DNA of 64,000 nucleotides from Cymodocea nodosa (Eukaryota; Streptophyta; Magnoliopsida; Alismatales; Cymodoceaceae), in NCBI GenBank assembly GCA_036874045.1, contig CM072335.1, positions 8,886,001 through 8,950,000 on the forward strand, in the 5' to 3' direction. Below the pieces are notes generated by a model. The model was given only the letters and a program-made list of their open reading frames with translations. It did not search any database and was not told where the DNA came from. Each line of letters starts with the position of its first letter. Positions within the stretch are counted from its first letter, which is position 1. Positions 1 through 9,454 of this stretch are shown here, piece by piece. The position numbers and the translations under genes were made by a program.

Positions 1-706
1 TTGATTACAGTTCCATCATTTGATATCTACTCTCATTTTACTGGTACCTTTGGACTTTGACCTTCCTTTTGGATTTAAATTGTTTTGATTTACTTCTCCT
101 TCTAGTTTCAACACTAAGGGTAGAAGTTGAAGCTGACAATTCACTTTTCCTATGAATGTCCTCACTCAAAATTAAATCCTGGATGTCACTCATCTTGAGC
201 TTCTCATGACCTAGTGAACTACTTACACTAGTCACAATAGGAGACCAACTTTCTAGTAATAAGGATAATAAAATCAAGGCCTTGACTTCATCATCAAATA
301 CTATATCTACTAAGAGCAGTTGATTCAGAATAGTATTTAGCTCATTAACGTGGTTAGTTACATTTCCACATTCATGCATTTTCAGATTAAATAATCTACG
401 CATGAGAAATACCTTGTTGGCGGCTGAAGGCTTCTCATACATATTAGACAAAGCTTTCATCAAGTCAGTTGTTGTTTTCTTCTTGGCGACGTTTGAATGA
501 ATGTTTCTTGCTAGTGACAACCTGATGAGATCTAAAGCTTTTCTGTCCAATAACTCTCACTCTTCTTGATCCATCTTCTCTGGTTTTCTTTTGAACAATG
601 GTTGATGAAGATCCTTCTGATACAAACAGTCTTCGATCTGAGACCTCTAGTATTTGAAATCTTTTCCATCAAACTTCTCGATCCTGAGTTTTCTATCGTC
701 TGCCAT
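1..706 (-). pseudogene. Element F: copia gag fragment (UBN2-type), 5' part of a minus-strand element
   Basis: Retrotransposon capsid (gag) of Ty1/copia type, read right to left from an ATG at 706 just inside the primer site. It opens MADDRKLRIEKFDGKDF, typical of Tnt1-like gag, and the residues around LMKALSNMYEKPSAANK and FDDEVKALILLSLLLESW match the UBN2/retrotran_gag_2 fold. Two early in-frame stops lie at 647-649 (TAG where W is expected in FKYW) and 557-559 (TGA where W is expected in EEWELLD). Both are TGG losses, i.e. G to A changes. A further stop lies at about 38, before any zinc knuckle. The rest of gag and all of pol are left of the window. The family call is firm; the protein is not functional as read. 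Confidence 0.85.
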
Positions 707-728
707 TCTGTTAAACTAAAGAACCTTT

Positions 729-741
729 GGCTATGATACCA
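729..741 (-). promoter_or_regulatory. Primer binding site of element F (tRNA-iMet type)
   Basis: On the minus strand this reads TGGTATCATAGCC, one mismatch from the usual plant copia site TGGTATCAGAGC, complementary to the 3' end of initiator methionine tRNA. It lies two bases inside the LTR end and 23 bases before the gag ATG at 706. Confidence 0.85.
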
Positions 742-743
742 GT

Positions 744-1693
744 TGTTGATTTCTTAAAGAATTGTTCAATTAACCTTCTATGACATGATACTTAAACACT
801 CAGCTCTAAACTCACCGATGCTAAGAGTGAAGAGTAAGAGAAGAAATAATACAGAGAAGAAACAAGATTTACGTGGTTCAGCAATAGCCTACGTCCACGG
901 AGAGTTGAGGGTTCCTTATGAGCTTCGGCACAATCAACCGCAATGTTTTACAACATCATAAAGGTTTATATACTACCCAACTTAGGGTTTATAAACCTTT
1001 AATTACATACAAGCCATTACAGTAGAGAAACAATTCGGTGAAGCGGCTATTAATTTCAGAGCCTTATCTTCTTAACTCTGAAATCTGCAACATTTTAGAT
1101 AGTTACAGACTTAACTATTCGAAGAGAATATTCTTTCTAAACGGGCGGTACAGTACTAGGTTAACTGTCCGAGAGATTCTATATTTCGGACAGTTACAGA
1201 CTTAACTGTCTAAAAAGTCACTTACTTCTCTCTCTCTGTCCTTTCAGAAGGTTATGCTGATAACTCATCGAAAACTACATGTCTTTCGGATAGTTATACC
1301 TTAACTATCCAAAAACTCACTTAAGTGTCTTTTCAGGCATTTCGGAAGGTTCTGTCGATAACCCTTCGAAAAACTCATGAACTTCGGATAGTTATTGCCT
1401 AACTATCCGAAGATCCATTTAAGTCACTATTTTTCAGATGCTTCGCTTCTTAACTATCCGAAGATTCACTTAAGTGTCCTTTAAGTCATTTCGGATAGTT
1501 ACAACTTAACTCTCCGAAATCTTCTAACTTTCGGATAGTTAACTCAAAGCCTCCGACTTAACTTTTATTTCCGAATACTTAGGTCTGTAACCTACCGAAA
1601 ATATATAACTACCGGATACTTACTGCTAATAAGCTTCCGATTGAACCTGGACTACTTGTGGCATACTCCACACCTATAATACTTGCCCTAACA
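744..1693 (-). repeat. 5' LTR of element F (about 950 bp)
   Basis: On the minus strand it begins TGTTAGGGCAAG at 1693 and ends TCAACA at 744, followed by the primer site, so both termini are TG/CA. The R/U5 side (about 870-960) carries the acgtggttc...cctacgtccacgg block common in plant copia LTRs. The U3 side (about 1140-1650) is an array of the short motif TTCGGATAGTTA and its complement TAACTATCCGAA, with variants such as cggacagtta and cggaaggtt, interspersed with CTTAAGTG. The matching 3' LTR and the target duplication lie outside the window. Flanking sequence beyond 1693 is the reading frame of element G, so F inserted into G. Confidence 0.85.
963..972 (-). promoter_or_regulatory. Probable TATA box of the F LTR
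   Basis: The minus strand reads TATATAAACC here, upstream (in the element's sense) of the conserved acgtggttc leader block and downstream of the U3 motif array, the expected position of a TATA element. A second TATAAACC lies a few dozen bases further upstream, so the assignment is not unique. Confidence 0.5.
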
Positions 1694-1742
1694 TACCACC
1701 ATACTGTCTTCCTCTATATTTCAAAAAATAGGTCATGTAGAT

Positions 1743-3988
1743 TGTTTAGAATGAAAAAGTGCATATTATTAATGGTTAAATGATGGTTAATTGCATAATA
1801 TTTAGCTTATCATATAAGAATTAAGCCATTATGTTATAATTGCACTGTTATATGCTTTAATTGAAGAATCTACTTAATTTGGGGGAATTAATGTTAATTT
1901 AGTACATTTATGAACTATCAGTAAGTTGCAGGCTGTGAAATTCTTAAGTATCCGAATTTTCTGATATTTCGGATAGTTATGTTTAACAGACCGAATATGT
2001 ATCGGATAGTTATGTTTAAATTGCTGAACAATTATGTTTTGAGAGAATATTTTATTATTTCCTAAAGTACACGTGTCGAAACTATAATGAATGACTTAAG
2101 TGAACTTTCGTTGAGTTATCTATAACTATCTGAAATTGCAGCTAGGCATCGGACAGTTATATGTATAACTCTCCGAAATCTCTTTTTATTTATAAAATAG
2201 CTGAGGACACGTGTCATGTTCTAGTAAATTGACTTAAGTGGATTTTCGGTGAGTTAGTTGTAACTATCCGAAATGCATCTGAGCATCAGATAGTTAGACT
2301 TGTAACTCTTCGAAATGTTATTTTATGATTAAACTACTGTTGACACATGTCGAGATCTGGTAGATTTACTTAAGTTATATATCGATGAGTTATTTGTAAC
2401 TATCCGAAATGCATCTGAGCATCGGATAGTTAAGTTTATAAGTATCTGAAATGCACCTGAGCATCGGATAGTTAAATTTATGCACGTGTTGAATTTAAAT
2501 GCTTTAGAATATCACGTGAGATACACATATTTAACTCGTTAAGTTAGCATAACTGTACGCGTTGAGTTACATGAATATGACACTAAGGTAACGCGTTATG
2601 TTAGTAGCTTATTTCTTTATATTTTCTAATATGCCACTGTAGCGGTTGTAGGAACAAACAGTTGGAAGAGAAAAAAAACCACGTTTGCACATATCGCGTA
2701 GGGAGAAGAAAGCATTGCCAAGAAAGCATCGCCGTTGATATGAATGAAGGAAATCCAACCGACCATTCAAGCAGAAGTAGTTACTACTGAAGAAATATAA
2801 AAGAAAAGAAGAAAAAGAAGAAAAGGGTGCGTGTGTGATCGATGGGCAGACAATGTGTGCAAAGGAGGATCAGTGTCGTAATTCTCTAAAGTACCACACC
2901 AACCATCATCATCACCACCACAATCACTAACCATCGGAGGTCTGTGAGGATACTTGCCTGATGTCGGGTCGATTCCGAGCCAAACACAGTGCCTGACAAC
3001 CACTGTGAGGAATGATCGCGTCGTAGGAAGGGAAGCCATTTTCACCAAGCGCCAACTCATATTTCAGGAGATCGTAAAGCTTTTAGCCTTGGCTTCGGGT
3101 TGATGCCTGTATGCTGAAGAGGAGATCATCTTGCAATTCTGGACTCGCAATTCTATAGGGAGAGGAGACAGGATTGTAAGTGGTTTAATTTTCAGTGGTG
3201 TAATCGCGTTGCAAGTAGTGTCGGAAGTATTTACTGTCAAGTGAGATTACTTTACATTTCACCTTTCGCCCATTTCCATGTTCATATCAAAACAAAAATA
3301 CCAAAAATAATTTATCTATGCTTGTATGTTGTATTTGAGTGTTATATTGTTTGTGTTGTATCGTGATTAATGTTATCTTTGTCAGTGTTGTGATTGTTTT
3401 ATGTTTATTTTAGTTTTACAATTTACTGAAATTGGTTCGTTCAAAAGACTTAAAGATTTTAATGGTTACTATTTGAATTATCTGAATGTTAGTATTGCTT
3501 AATGATAAATCTAATGTTAACTAACATTAAGGAGCTTAATTGATGTTATTTACAATCTATGGAATCGCCCAATGGTTGGCCGAATTCCTCTGTAAATAGT
3601 AGTATTAAAAAGAAAAGACATGCTCGTGGAGTTAACTTAAGTCCATGAGGTTAGTCCGTTGAGTTAGCCATAACTCAACGAACTTAGTTCGTTGAGTTAA
3701 CTGTAGGTCAACGGAGAGCTTATTGAATATATAAATTTGATTGTTACCAAACGAACAGTTCTCAAGTTCTTCAGTAATTCCCTGTGGGATCGACCTGTAC
3801 TTGCACACTGATACAATAGACACTGTGCACTTGCAGTTAAAGTACAAATTGGAATTAATATCTAAATTGTATTAAAGGTTGTTTGTTTACTTCTAAAAGA
3901 AAGAACAAGCATAATGATAAATTAACTAAGTAAAAACAGAAGTAACAAATCCAAGTTTTTCTAGTGTAGTGCTGGGAAAAACCAAACA
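1743..3988 (+). repeat. Solo LTR of family D (D1, 2246 bp) with TAGAT target duplication
   Basis: It starts TGTTTAGAATGAAAAAG and ends ccaaaCA, flanked by perfect 5-bp duplications TAGAT at 1738-1742 and 3989-3993. No primer site or interior follows, so it is a solo LTR left by LTR-LTR recombination. It aligns in inverse orientation with 6446-8179 (D) and with 47584-48181 plus 54313-55655 (D2). Near the end, the block around 3780-3840 (gggatcgacc...cttgcac...gtgcacttgc) resembles the U5 signature of Athila/Tat gypsy LTRs, as in H. The U3 side (about 1960-2480) carries repeated modules of ACACGTGTC, CTTAAGTG and facing TCGGATAGTTA/TAACTATCCGA pairs. The superfamily call rests on U5 and on the internal context of D2. 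Confidence 0.85.
1960..2480 (+). promoter_or_regulatory. Motif array in D1 LTR (ACACGTGTC / CTTAAGTG / TCGGWNAGTTA modules)
   Basis: Roughly 130-150 bp modules repeat at least three times. Each has an E/G-box-like site (cacgtgtcg, acacgtgtc, acacatgtc), then cttaag about 25 bases on, then a facing pair such as TTTCGGTGAGTTA...TAACTATCCGAAA, then a second pair starting CATCGGATAGTTA. The order is kept although the sequence between sites varies. The position in U3 and the palindromic arrangement suggest protein binding sites. No factor can be named from sequence alone. Confidence 0.6.
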
Positions 3989-4527
3989 TAGATGAATTGG
4001 AGAGGAAAGTCTACCAAGCCATTTATGCTGTGATGGTTGGTATAAAGGTTAACTAGGCAAATGTAATTATTGCTCAGATTACTCATCTACAAAGTTTTAT
4101 GCTTTATGGAGATTTCATTTATCATCTAATGGCCAGATATATTGATTTATCGGGCAAACCTCTAAAATCTATTAAAAGAAGAGTACTACAACTTAAGGAT
4201 CTTCAAAGAATGTCCTCCTTTGATCTAGTTGAGTTGCTCCCTCCTTTTCAACCTTCTGCAACTTAGAATTCAGCATCTCATTCTGTAGCAGCTTCACCTC
4301 CTACCGCACCTCTTTTTGCAAAAACTCCACCTCCTGCAACACCTACTCCAGCTCTCGCAGCTCCATCTACAGTAGTTGACAGTTTTGTTACCCTCTTAAA
4401 ACAAAATGAGCTTTTACTTCAATATAATCAGATGCTTTTGGATCAAGTAGCTCATTTAGAACAACTTCTAAGGGAGAGGGATAATTTAATTCAATATTTG
4501 TTACAGAAAAAGTCAACTAAATCTTAG
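3989..4527 (+). pseudogene. Element G: C-terminal part of post-pol (env-position) ORF
   Basis: The frame runs from 1694 through 1742 and, after D1, from 3989 to the TAG at 4525-4527. It is broken by in-frame TAG at 4054-4056 and 4264-4266. Visible parts are a region around YGDFIYHLMARYIDLSGK, a proline/alanine-rich linker (PPPATPTPALAAPS) and a C-terminal segment rich in L, Q and E (LLLQYNQMLLDQVAHLEQLL) that looks like a short coiled coil. Position between pol and the 3' LTR, together with a C-terminal coiled coil, matches the env-like or accessory ORF of Sireviruses. It is not obviously homologous to the accessory ORF of A/B/E. No function can be assigned. Confidence 0.65.
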
Positions 4528-4654
4528 TCTTTTTGTTTACTTTTGATGTAATTTTCTTTATCACTATATTATTTCTTACTCTTCATCAATGAATTTACAT
4601 TTTATTTATCTCCGAGTATCTTTCAATAAATTTTTTCACTTTTTAATTCTAACA

Positions 4655-4707
4655 AAGGGGGAGAATATATCTGTTTACAGTTTTGTCATCATCAAAAAGG
4701 GGGAGAT
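4655..4707 (+). promoter_or_regulatory. Tandem polypurine tracts of element G
   Basis: Two purine runs, aaagggggagaa (about 4656-4667) and caaaaagggggagat ending at 4707, sit directly before the 3' LTR. The second abuts the LTR and is the likely plus-strand primer. The upstream duplicate is a known feature of Sireviruses, which carry multiple PPT-like tracts. Confidence 0.8.
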
Positions 4708-4939
4708 TGTTAGTTCAATTATTTTATCAGTCAATTTTGATGATGAAAAATGTGTGGTTTAATTATTTTCTGCCATACTTTATTAGTCTTTTTACTAAAA
4801 TGAAAATTGTCTAACTACTATGTACTTAGAACTTTTTAAATTAGATTTCGGTAGGTTGTTATCTCTATATTGAATTGATCAGAGAGTTAAGTTATTATTC
4901 ACCAAACAAAATAGGACAAATTGGATGGTTTAGCTTCTC

Positions 4940-5560
4940 TCTTGGCTTTTCGGACAGTTATATCAGTGACTATCCAAAAAGTATTTATCTTTGGTGAGTT
5001 AAGTCTTTTTATGTCCAGATATATATATTTTATGGTAAGTATCTGAAATCCCTTCAGTTTCGGATAGTTAAGGGTTTTCTTTCCGAATAGTTAGTTGTTT
5101 CTATGATTTAATGTATTTTCGATTACTTTCTTCTGAAGGACACATGTCATTCTCTCATCGCTTGACTTAAGTGACTTTTCGGAAGGTTACGATGTAACTA
5201 TCCAAAAACTCTTAAGAATTGGAGAGTTACTTTCAGTAAGTATCCAAAATTGGTTTTAAGTTTCAGATAGTTAATTTTTTATTATTTCTGACTTAAGTGA
5301 CTTTTCGGAAGGTTACTTGTGTAACTATCTGAAATAACTTAAGGTTCGGAGAGTTATCTTTTATAAGTATCTAAAACATGCATTCTCTATCAGATAGTTT
5401 ATTTTTTAATATTTTATGATGCTGTTTCAGAAGGACACGTGTTTCAATTTTAATACATGACTTAAGTGGCCTTTCGAAATGTTAGTTCTATCCTTCCGAA
5501 ATGATTTTGAGTTTTGGCAAGTTACCTTTCTAAGTCTCCGATTTTCTAAAAGCCTTCGAA
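4940..5560 (+). promoter_or_regulatory. Motif array in the G LTR
   Basis: Repeated blocks of gacttaagtgacttttcggaa with facing arms (cggaaggtta...taactatc) recur at about 5163, 5290 and 5460. Two carry an upstream acacatgtc or acacgtgt. Site order matches that in D1, although G is a copia element and D looks gypsy. Confidence 0.6.
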
Positions 5561-6006
5561 GATTTTATTTTTATAGAAACTGCAACTATCATTAATTGAC
5601 TAACCTTTGTGGCAAGATATCTTTTGATTGTAGATCTTGACTTTATTATGATTGAAGGTTGTTGGAAATGAATTATTGCATAAGGCATTTGACCATTTTA
5701 GAATTCTTTCCACCTATGCAAATCTCGAAGGAAGAATAAAAAAGATTTGTAGAAAACTGTAAAAAAACACACAGAAATTTTCAACACTCGAAGGGAGAAA
5801 CTGGCTGCTCAGCAATTTTGCAAACATCCTAAAGATTCGTCTACAACAAAGTCTAAAAGATTAAAAGCTGTAGATCAATCAAGAATTCTCCTTAGAGCTT
5901 CTTAAGTCAACTCTTCATAGGAGTTGATCTGGTGTTGTGTGTCATTTTCATTTTGAGTCAGTGACTCCTAGTTTTAAACTGTATTCTCGTTTGCTTCAAA
6001 ACCCTA

Positions 6007-6250
6007 ACTCACAAGGGTGTTGTGAGTATACCTTCACAAGGTCAGGCCTTGGTGAAGAGAGTGAAGTGTGATTCTTCACTTGCTCAAGATTGGGGTCTTG
6101 AGTATACAAAGTTGGTGCTTTGTGTAAGGTTTTTGTTTAGCCTTTAAAAACATCTATAAGGTTGTTGCTTAGCCTGCAAAAGCAACTTGTTTAAGGTTTG
6201 TGCTTAGCCTTAAAAGTACTTAGTGGAATTCTCAAGGTTGTGGCCTTGAG
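6007..6250 (+). other. String of about nine short hairpins in the G LTR leader
   Basis: Consecutive inverted repeats with G/T-rich loops: ACTCACAA/TTGTGAGT (6007-6027, loop GGGTG), CTTCACAAGG with an imperfect partner (to about 6058), GTGAAG/CTTCAC (6061-6079), CTCAAGA/TCTTGAG (6083-6102, loop TTGGGG), ACAAAG/CTTTGT (6106-6123, loop TTGGTG), then weaker AAGG/CCTT units, and CTCAAGG/CCTTGAG (6231-6250, loop TTGTGG). Stems differ in sequence while size and loop style are kept, which argues for structure rather than a simple tandem repeat. Position suggests it is transcribed as 5' leader or 3' UTR RNA. Confidence 0.65.
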
Positions 6251-6445
6251 GAGTGGACTACCCAATTTGGGGAACCACTATAATTTTCTTTGTGTTCTTT
6301 ACTTTCTACACTGCAAGTTTTAATTCCAAAATCAATTAATCAAGGTTCATTAGTGTCAACAGCTTTCGAAAAACTTAAAAGCAAAATAAATTTAATTAGG
6401 ACACTATTCACCCCCCCCTTTAGTGTGCCATTCGATCCTTTCACA

Positions 6446-8179
6446 ATTAAGCTCTTTAATGTTAGTTCATATTAGATTTGTTATTAAGCACTACTAACAT
6501 TCAGATATTTCAAATAGTAACCATTAAGATCTTTAAGTATTTGGGATGAATCAATTTTAGTAAACAATAAAACTATTTTCTATTTTTGAATCAATCAAAC
6601 ATAAAACATTCACAATATTGACAATGATAACATTAATCACGATACAAAACAAACAATACAACACTTTAATACTAAATGTAAAGACAAATAATTAGTTGTT
6701 TTTGGTATTTTTGTTTTGATATGTTTTTGAAGATGAGCGAAAGGTGAAATGTAAAAATCTCTATCGATAGTAAAAACTTTCATCACTACATACGACGTGA
6801 TTACACCACTGAAAACTTAATTACTTACAATCTTACCTCCTCTCCCTATAGAATCGCGAACCAAGATTTGTAAGATGATCTCCTCTTCAGCATACTGGCA
6901 TCAACCCGAAACCAAGGCTAGAAACTTTACGATTTCTTAAGATATGAGTCGGTGCTTGGTGAAAATGGCTTCCCTTCCTGCGACGTGATCACACCTCACA
7001 ATGGTTGTCAATCATTGTGTTTGGCTCGGAATTGACCTGACATCTGGAAAGTATCCTCACAAATCTCCGATGGTTGGTGATTTTAGTGGTGGTGTGGAGC
7101 TTTAGGGAACTTTTGATGCTTCTTGTAGTTAGCACAGTTCTCCACCTCTCTCCCACACTTTTTCTTTGTCTTTCTCCTCTTTTTTATATTTCTTTCAATA
7201 GTAACTACTTTTGCTTAAATGATCGATTGGATTTCCTTCCTTCATATCAATAATGGTAATTTCTTCTTCATTCCATGAGTGAATTCCTACATGATATGTG
7301 CAATCGTGGTTTTCCTTTGTATTGTATCTTCTTGTAACTCTTCTAGTTCTTGTACTTGCAAAATACATGACTAAACAAGAAAACTTATCTGTTTGTTAGT
7401 CATTTTATAAAACTCAAATAATTATCCATCCATGCATATAAAAACTCGAATAATTATCTAACTCTCTGTTTTTTCAATACCAAACACACATGGAAAACAC
7501 ATGAAAACTTAAAACATTAAAACACACGTGTAGATAACTTAACTATACGAGTTTTTAACATAACTCTTCAACTAAAACGAAATGTTAACTATCCGAAAGT
7601 TTACATTACTTATTTCTGCATAACACTAACACAATGTGTTACCTTAATGTATATTCAGGTAACTCAATGAGTATAGTTATGCTAACTTAACGAATTATAC
7701 ATGTGCAACTCACGTGACATAATAAAGCATTTAAATTCAACATGTGCATAATTCTAACTTAACGAGTTCAGATATTTTAGATACAAACCTAACTATTTGT
7801 GCTTAGATGCATTTCGGATAGTTACTAGATAACTTTCTGAACATTCACTTAAGTCATGCATTAAGGTTTCAACGCATGTACTCCAAGAAATAATAAAATA
7901 TTCTTCTATCATTTAAAACATAACTATCCGGTACATGCAATATAACTCTACGAAATAACAAAAAATTTGGATACTTAACAATTAAAAAGCCAGTAATTCA
8001 TCGATAGTTCAAAAATGTACTTAATTAACACTAATTTTATAAAATTATGCAGATTCTTTCATTAAAGCATATAATAGTGTAATTATAACATAATGGCTTA
8101 ATTCTCATATGATAAGCTAAATATTATGCAATTAACCATCATTTAATTGTTAATATTATGCACTTTTTCATTCTAAATA
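6446..8179 (-). repeat. LTR of element D (partial, U3 side), interrupted by G
   Basis: In minus orientation the LTR starts at about 8179 (TATTTAGAATGAAAAAGTGC, terminal TG decayed to TA) and runs down to 6446, where G interrupts it. The remaining 3' part lies left of G, outside the window. It matches D1 and D2 throughout, for example the block around 8040-8170 and the antisense-ORF block around 6900-7100. It carries decayed versions of the motif array (about 7540-7930). This is the 3' LTR of D, because the adjoining interior (8180 onward) matches the pre-LTR spacer of D2. Confidence 0.75.
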
Positions 8180-8850
8180 CTTCTCTCATACTTAAATTTT
8201 ACTAGTCCCTTAACAAACTACTAAGATTTAACTAGTTGGTCTTTCTAAAATGCTAGAATTAAATCTTCATTTTTTTCTTCAGAATACATAGATTAGATTA
8301 CTATAAAGATATTTTGTTTTTTTTAGTAATCTATTTTAACATTGTTTTCTCTTCTTCAACCTGCAAATATATTTAAACATATGTAAATTACATACAAAAT
8401 ATATTAGCATCACATATGTGGTAATTATATTATCATTTTTTCTTTTTTCAAACATCTGTTATCTTGAATTTTTCAGTATGATTTCCAAAATAAATTTCAA
8501 CTACATACAAATCAAAACACAATCCAACTCAATATGATTAAAACAAGAAGAATAATGAATTGTATCTCAAATAAACAACTTCAAAAGTCTAATCTAGATT
8601 CATACTTTAGTAATCATAAATAATAGAAAATATACTTGATTCAAAAGATATTTATATTTCATAAAACATTTTTATCTTTTCAAAATAGTATATGCATATT
8701 TGTACTTTAAAAGTTAATTTGAAAAGCTTGAATCATACAAGAGCTTTTTAATGTACCTAGGTATTAAGCTTTCAGTTAACAATCTTAGATCTGATTAGGA
8801 TCTTAGGTTGCCAAATTTAAAGAGTCATTTTTTAGGTCAATAATCCTTAC
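8180..8850 (-). mobile_element. Element D interior, 3' spacer, left part (continues at 41667)
   Basis: Non-coding. It aligns with D2 55656-56317 and, in the same element sense, with the post-pol spacer of copia elements A (21640-22720), B and E. The region around 8740-8850 (gagctttc..., aacaatcttagatctgatcaggatcttagg) is the best-conserved part. It ends at CTTAC (8846-8850), the target duplication of C; D resumes after the second CTTAC at 41667-41671. Confidence 0.7.
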
Positions 8851-9052
8851 TGTTAGGATAGATAAGCTCACCAAAGGGGGGGTGAATGGTGAAGGTGTGT
8901 AAGTTTTTAAATCTTTTAACTTTGATTAACTGCAACTTGTTTGCTGCTTAGAATTGTCTGCCTTCTGATCTTTTGCTGCACTGACTTATCTATGAAATAC
9001 AATATGTTTCCTCACATAGGTTTTGCATTATCAAAATACTCAGGTTCTAACA
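8851..9052 (-). repeat. 3' LTR of element C, internally deleted (202 bp)
   Basis: On the plus strand it starts TGTTAGGATAGATAAGC and ends gggttctaaCA-like (caggttctaaca), matching the two ends of the roughly 1.6 kb 5' LTR. The middle is missing: aactttga from the left end joins directly to ttaactgcaac from the right end, near 8930. Only a few shared bases lie at the joint, so this looks like a microhomology deletion of about 1.4 kb. Confidence 0.85.
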
Positions 9053-9454
9053 ATCTCCCCCTTTTTGATAATGACAAAATCCTTTACATTTATTTACATG
9101 TATTTCACTCCCTAGATTATTTCTATACATTCAGTCACACAAAAACTAAGTAAAAAATGATTTACAATGAATATATTGTAGTGGTGAGATTCCTCCCCCT
9201 GACTTTGTGCTATTTTCTCCCCCTATCTGTGTGCTGAGTTTTTCTTCCCTTTCTAATACTTCTCTTTCTGTTTGTGCTGGAAATACTATAAGTTTCCATA
9301 TTCTTCTTTAATTTCCATATTCTTCTCCCCCTTTTTGTTATTATATAAAAAGGTGACAACTGTAAAACTGATATTTAATATGTCTTGCACGAGTATAAGT
9401 TAGCAGAAAACAAGCTCCCATATGGTGAGCTTGAGGAAGAATGAATAAAAGCAT
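9053..9454 (-). promoter_or_regulatory. Element C 3' untranslated region with multiple polypurine tracts
   Basis: On the minus strand the tract tatcaaaaagggggagat ends exactly at the LTR edge (9053). Further purine runs of the form gggggagaa or gggggagga lie near 9192-9198, 9212-9220 and 9324-9333. Repeated PPT-like tracts are typical of Sireviruses. No accessory ORF is present: pol ends at 9455, so C lacks the post-pol gene seen in A, B and E. Confidence 0.75.

Larger units (their letters stand above)
1694..6445 (+). mobile_element. Element G: 3' end of a Sirevirus-like Ty1/copia element, interrupted by F and by solo LTR D1
   Basis: G comprises 1694-1742, then (after solo LTR D1) 3989-6445. 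The reading frame of its post-pol ORF continues across D1 once one copy of the TAGAT duplication is removed, which shows that D1 and F are later insertions. The 3' end holds two purine-rich tracts and a 1.74 kb LTR. Everything upstream of the last quarter of the accessory ORF lies left of the window. G in turn interrupts the LTR of D, which resumes at 6446. Confidence 0.8.
4708..6445 (+). repeat. 3' LTR of element G (about 1738 bp)
   Basis: It begins TGTTAGTTCAATTATTTT right after the purine tract and ends with the characteristic cacccccccctttagtgtgccattcgatcctttcaCA. U3 (about 4940-5560) carries the TTTCGGATAGTTA-type motif array with CTTAAGTG and ACACGTGT or ACACATGTC sites. The transcribed side (about 6007-6250) carries a string of short hairpins, listed separately. 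The sequence after 6445 is the LTR of D, so 6446 onward is the insertion target. Confidence 0.85.

Noticed and set aside
1140-1650. CRISPR-like array of short repeats
   Set aside because: The motif is about 11-13 bases, degenerate, in both orientations with irregular spacing, inside a plant LTR. No cas genes, and the context is eukaryotic.
3632-3847. 71-codon minus ORF in D1
   Set aside because: Antisense to the U5 end of the solo LTR, with no domain; it spans the GTTGAGTTA motifs and is not kept in D2.
3994-4527. Host gene with a proline-rich linker
   Set aside because: It is followed at once by polypurine tracts and a TG-starting LTR, so it is the 3' ORF of element G.
8941-9153. 70-codon plus ORF across the C LTR edge
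   Set aside because: It runs antisense across the LTR/PPT boundary, so it is chance.
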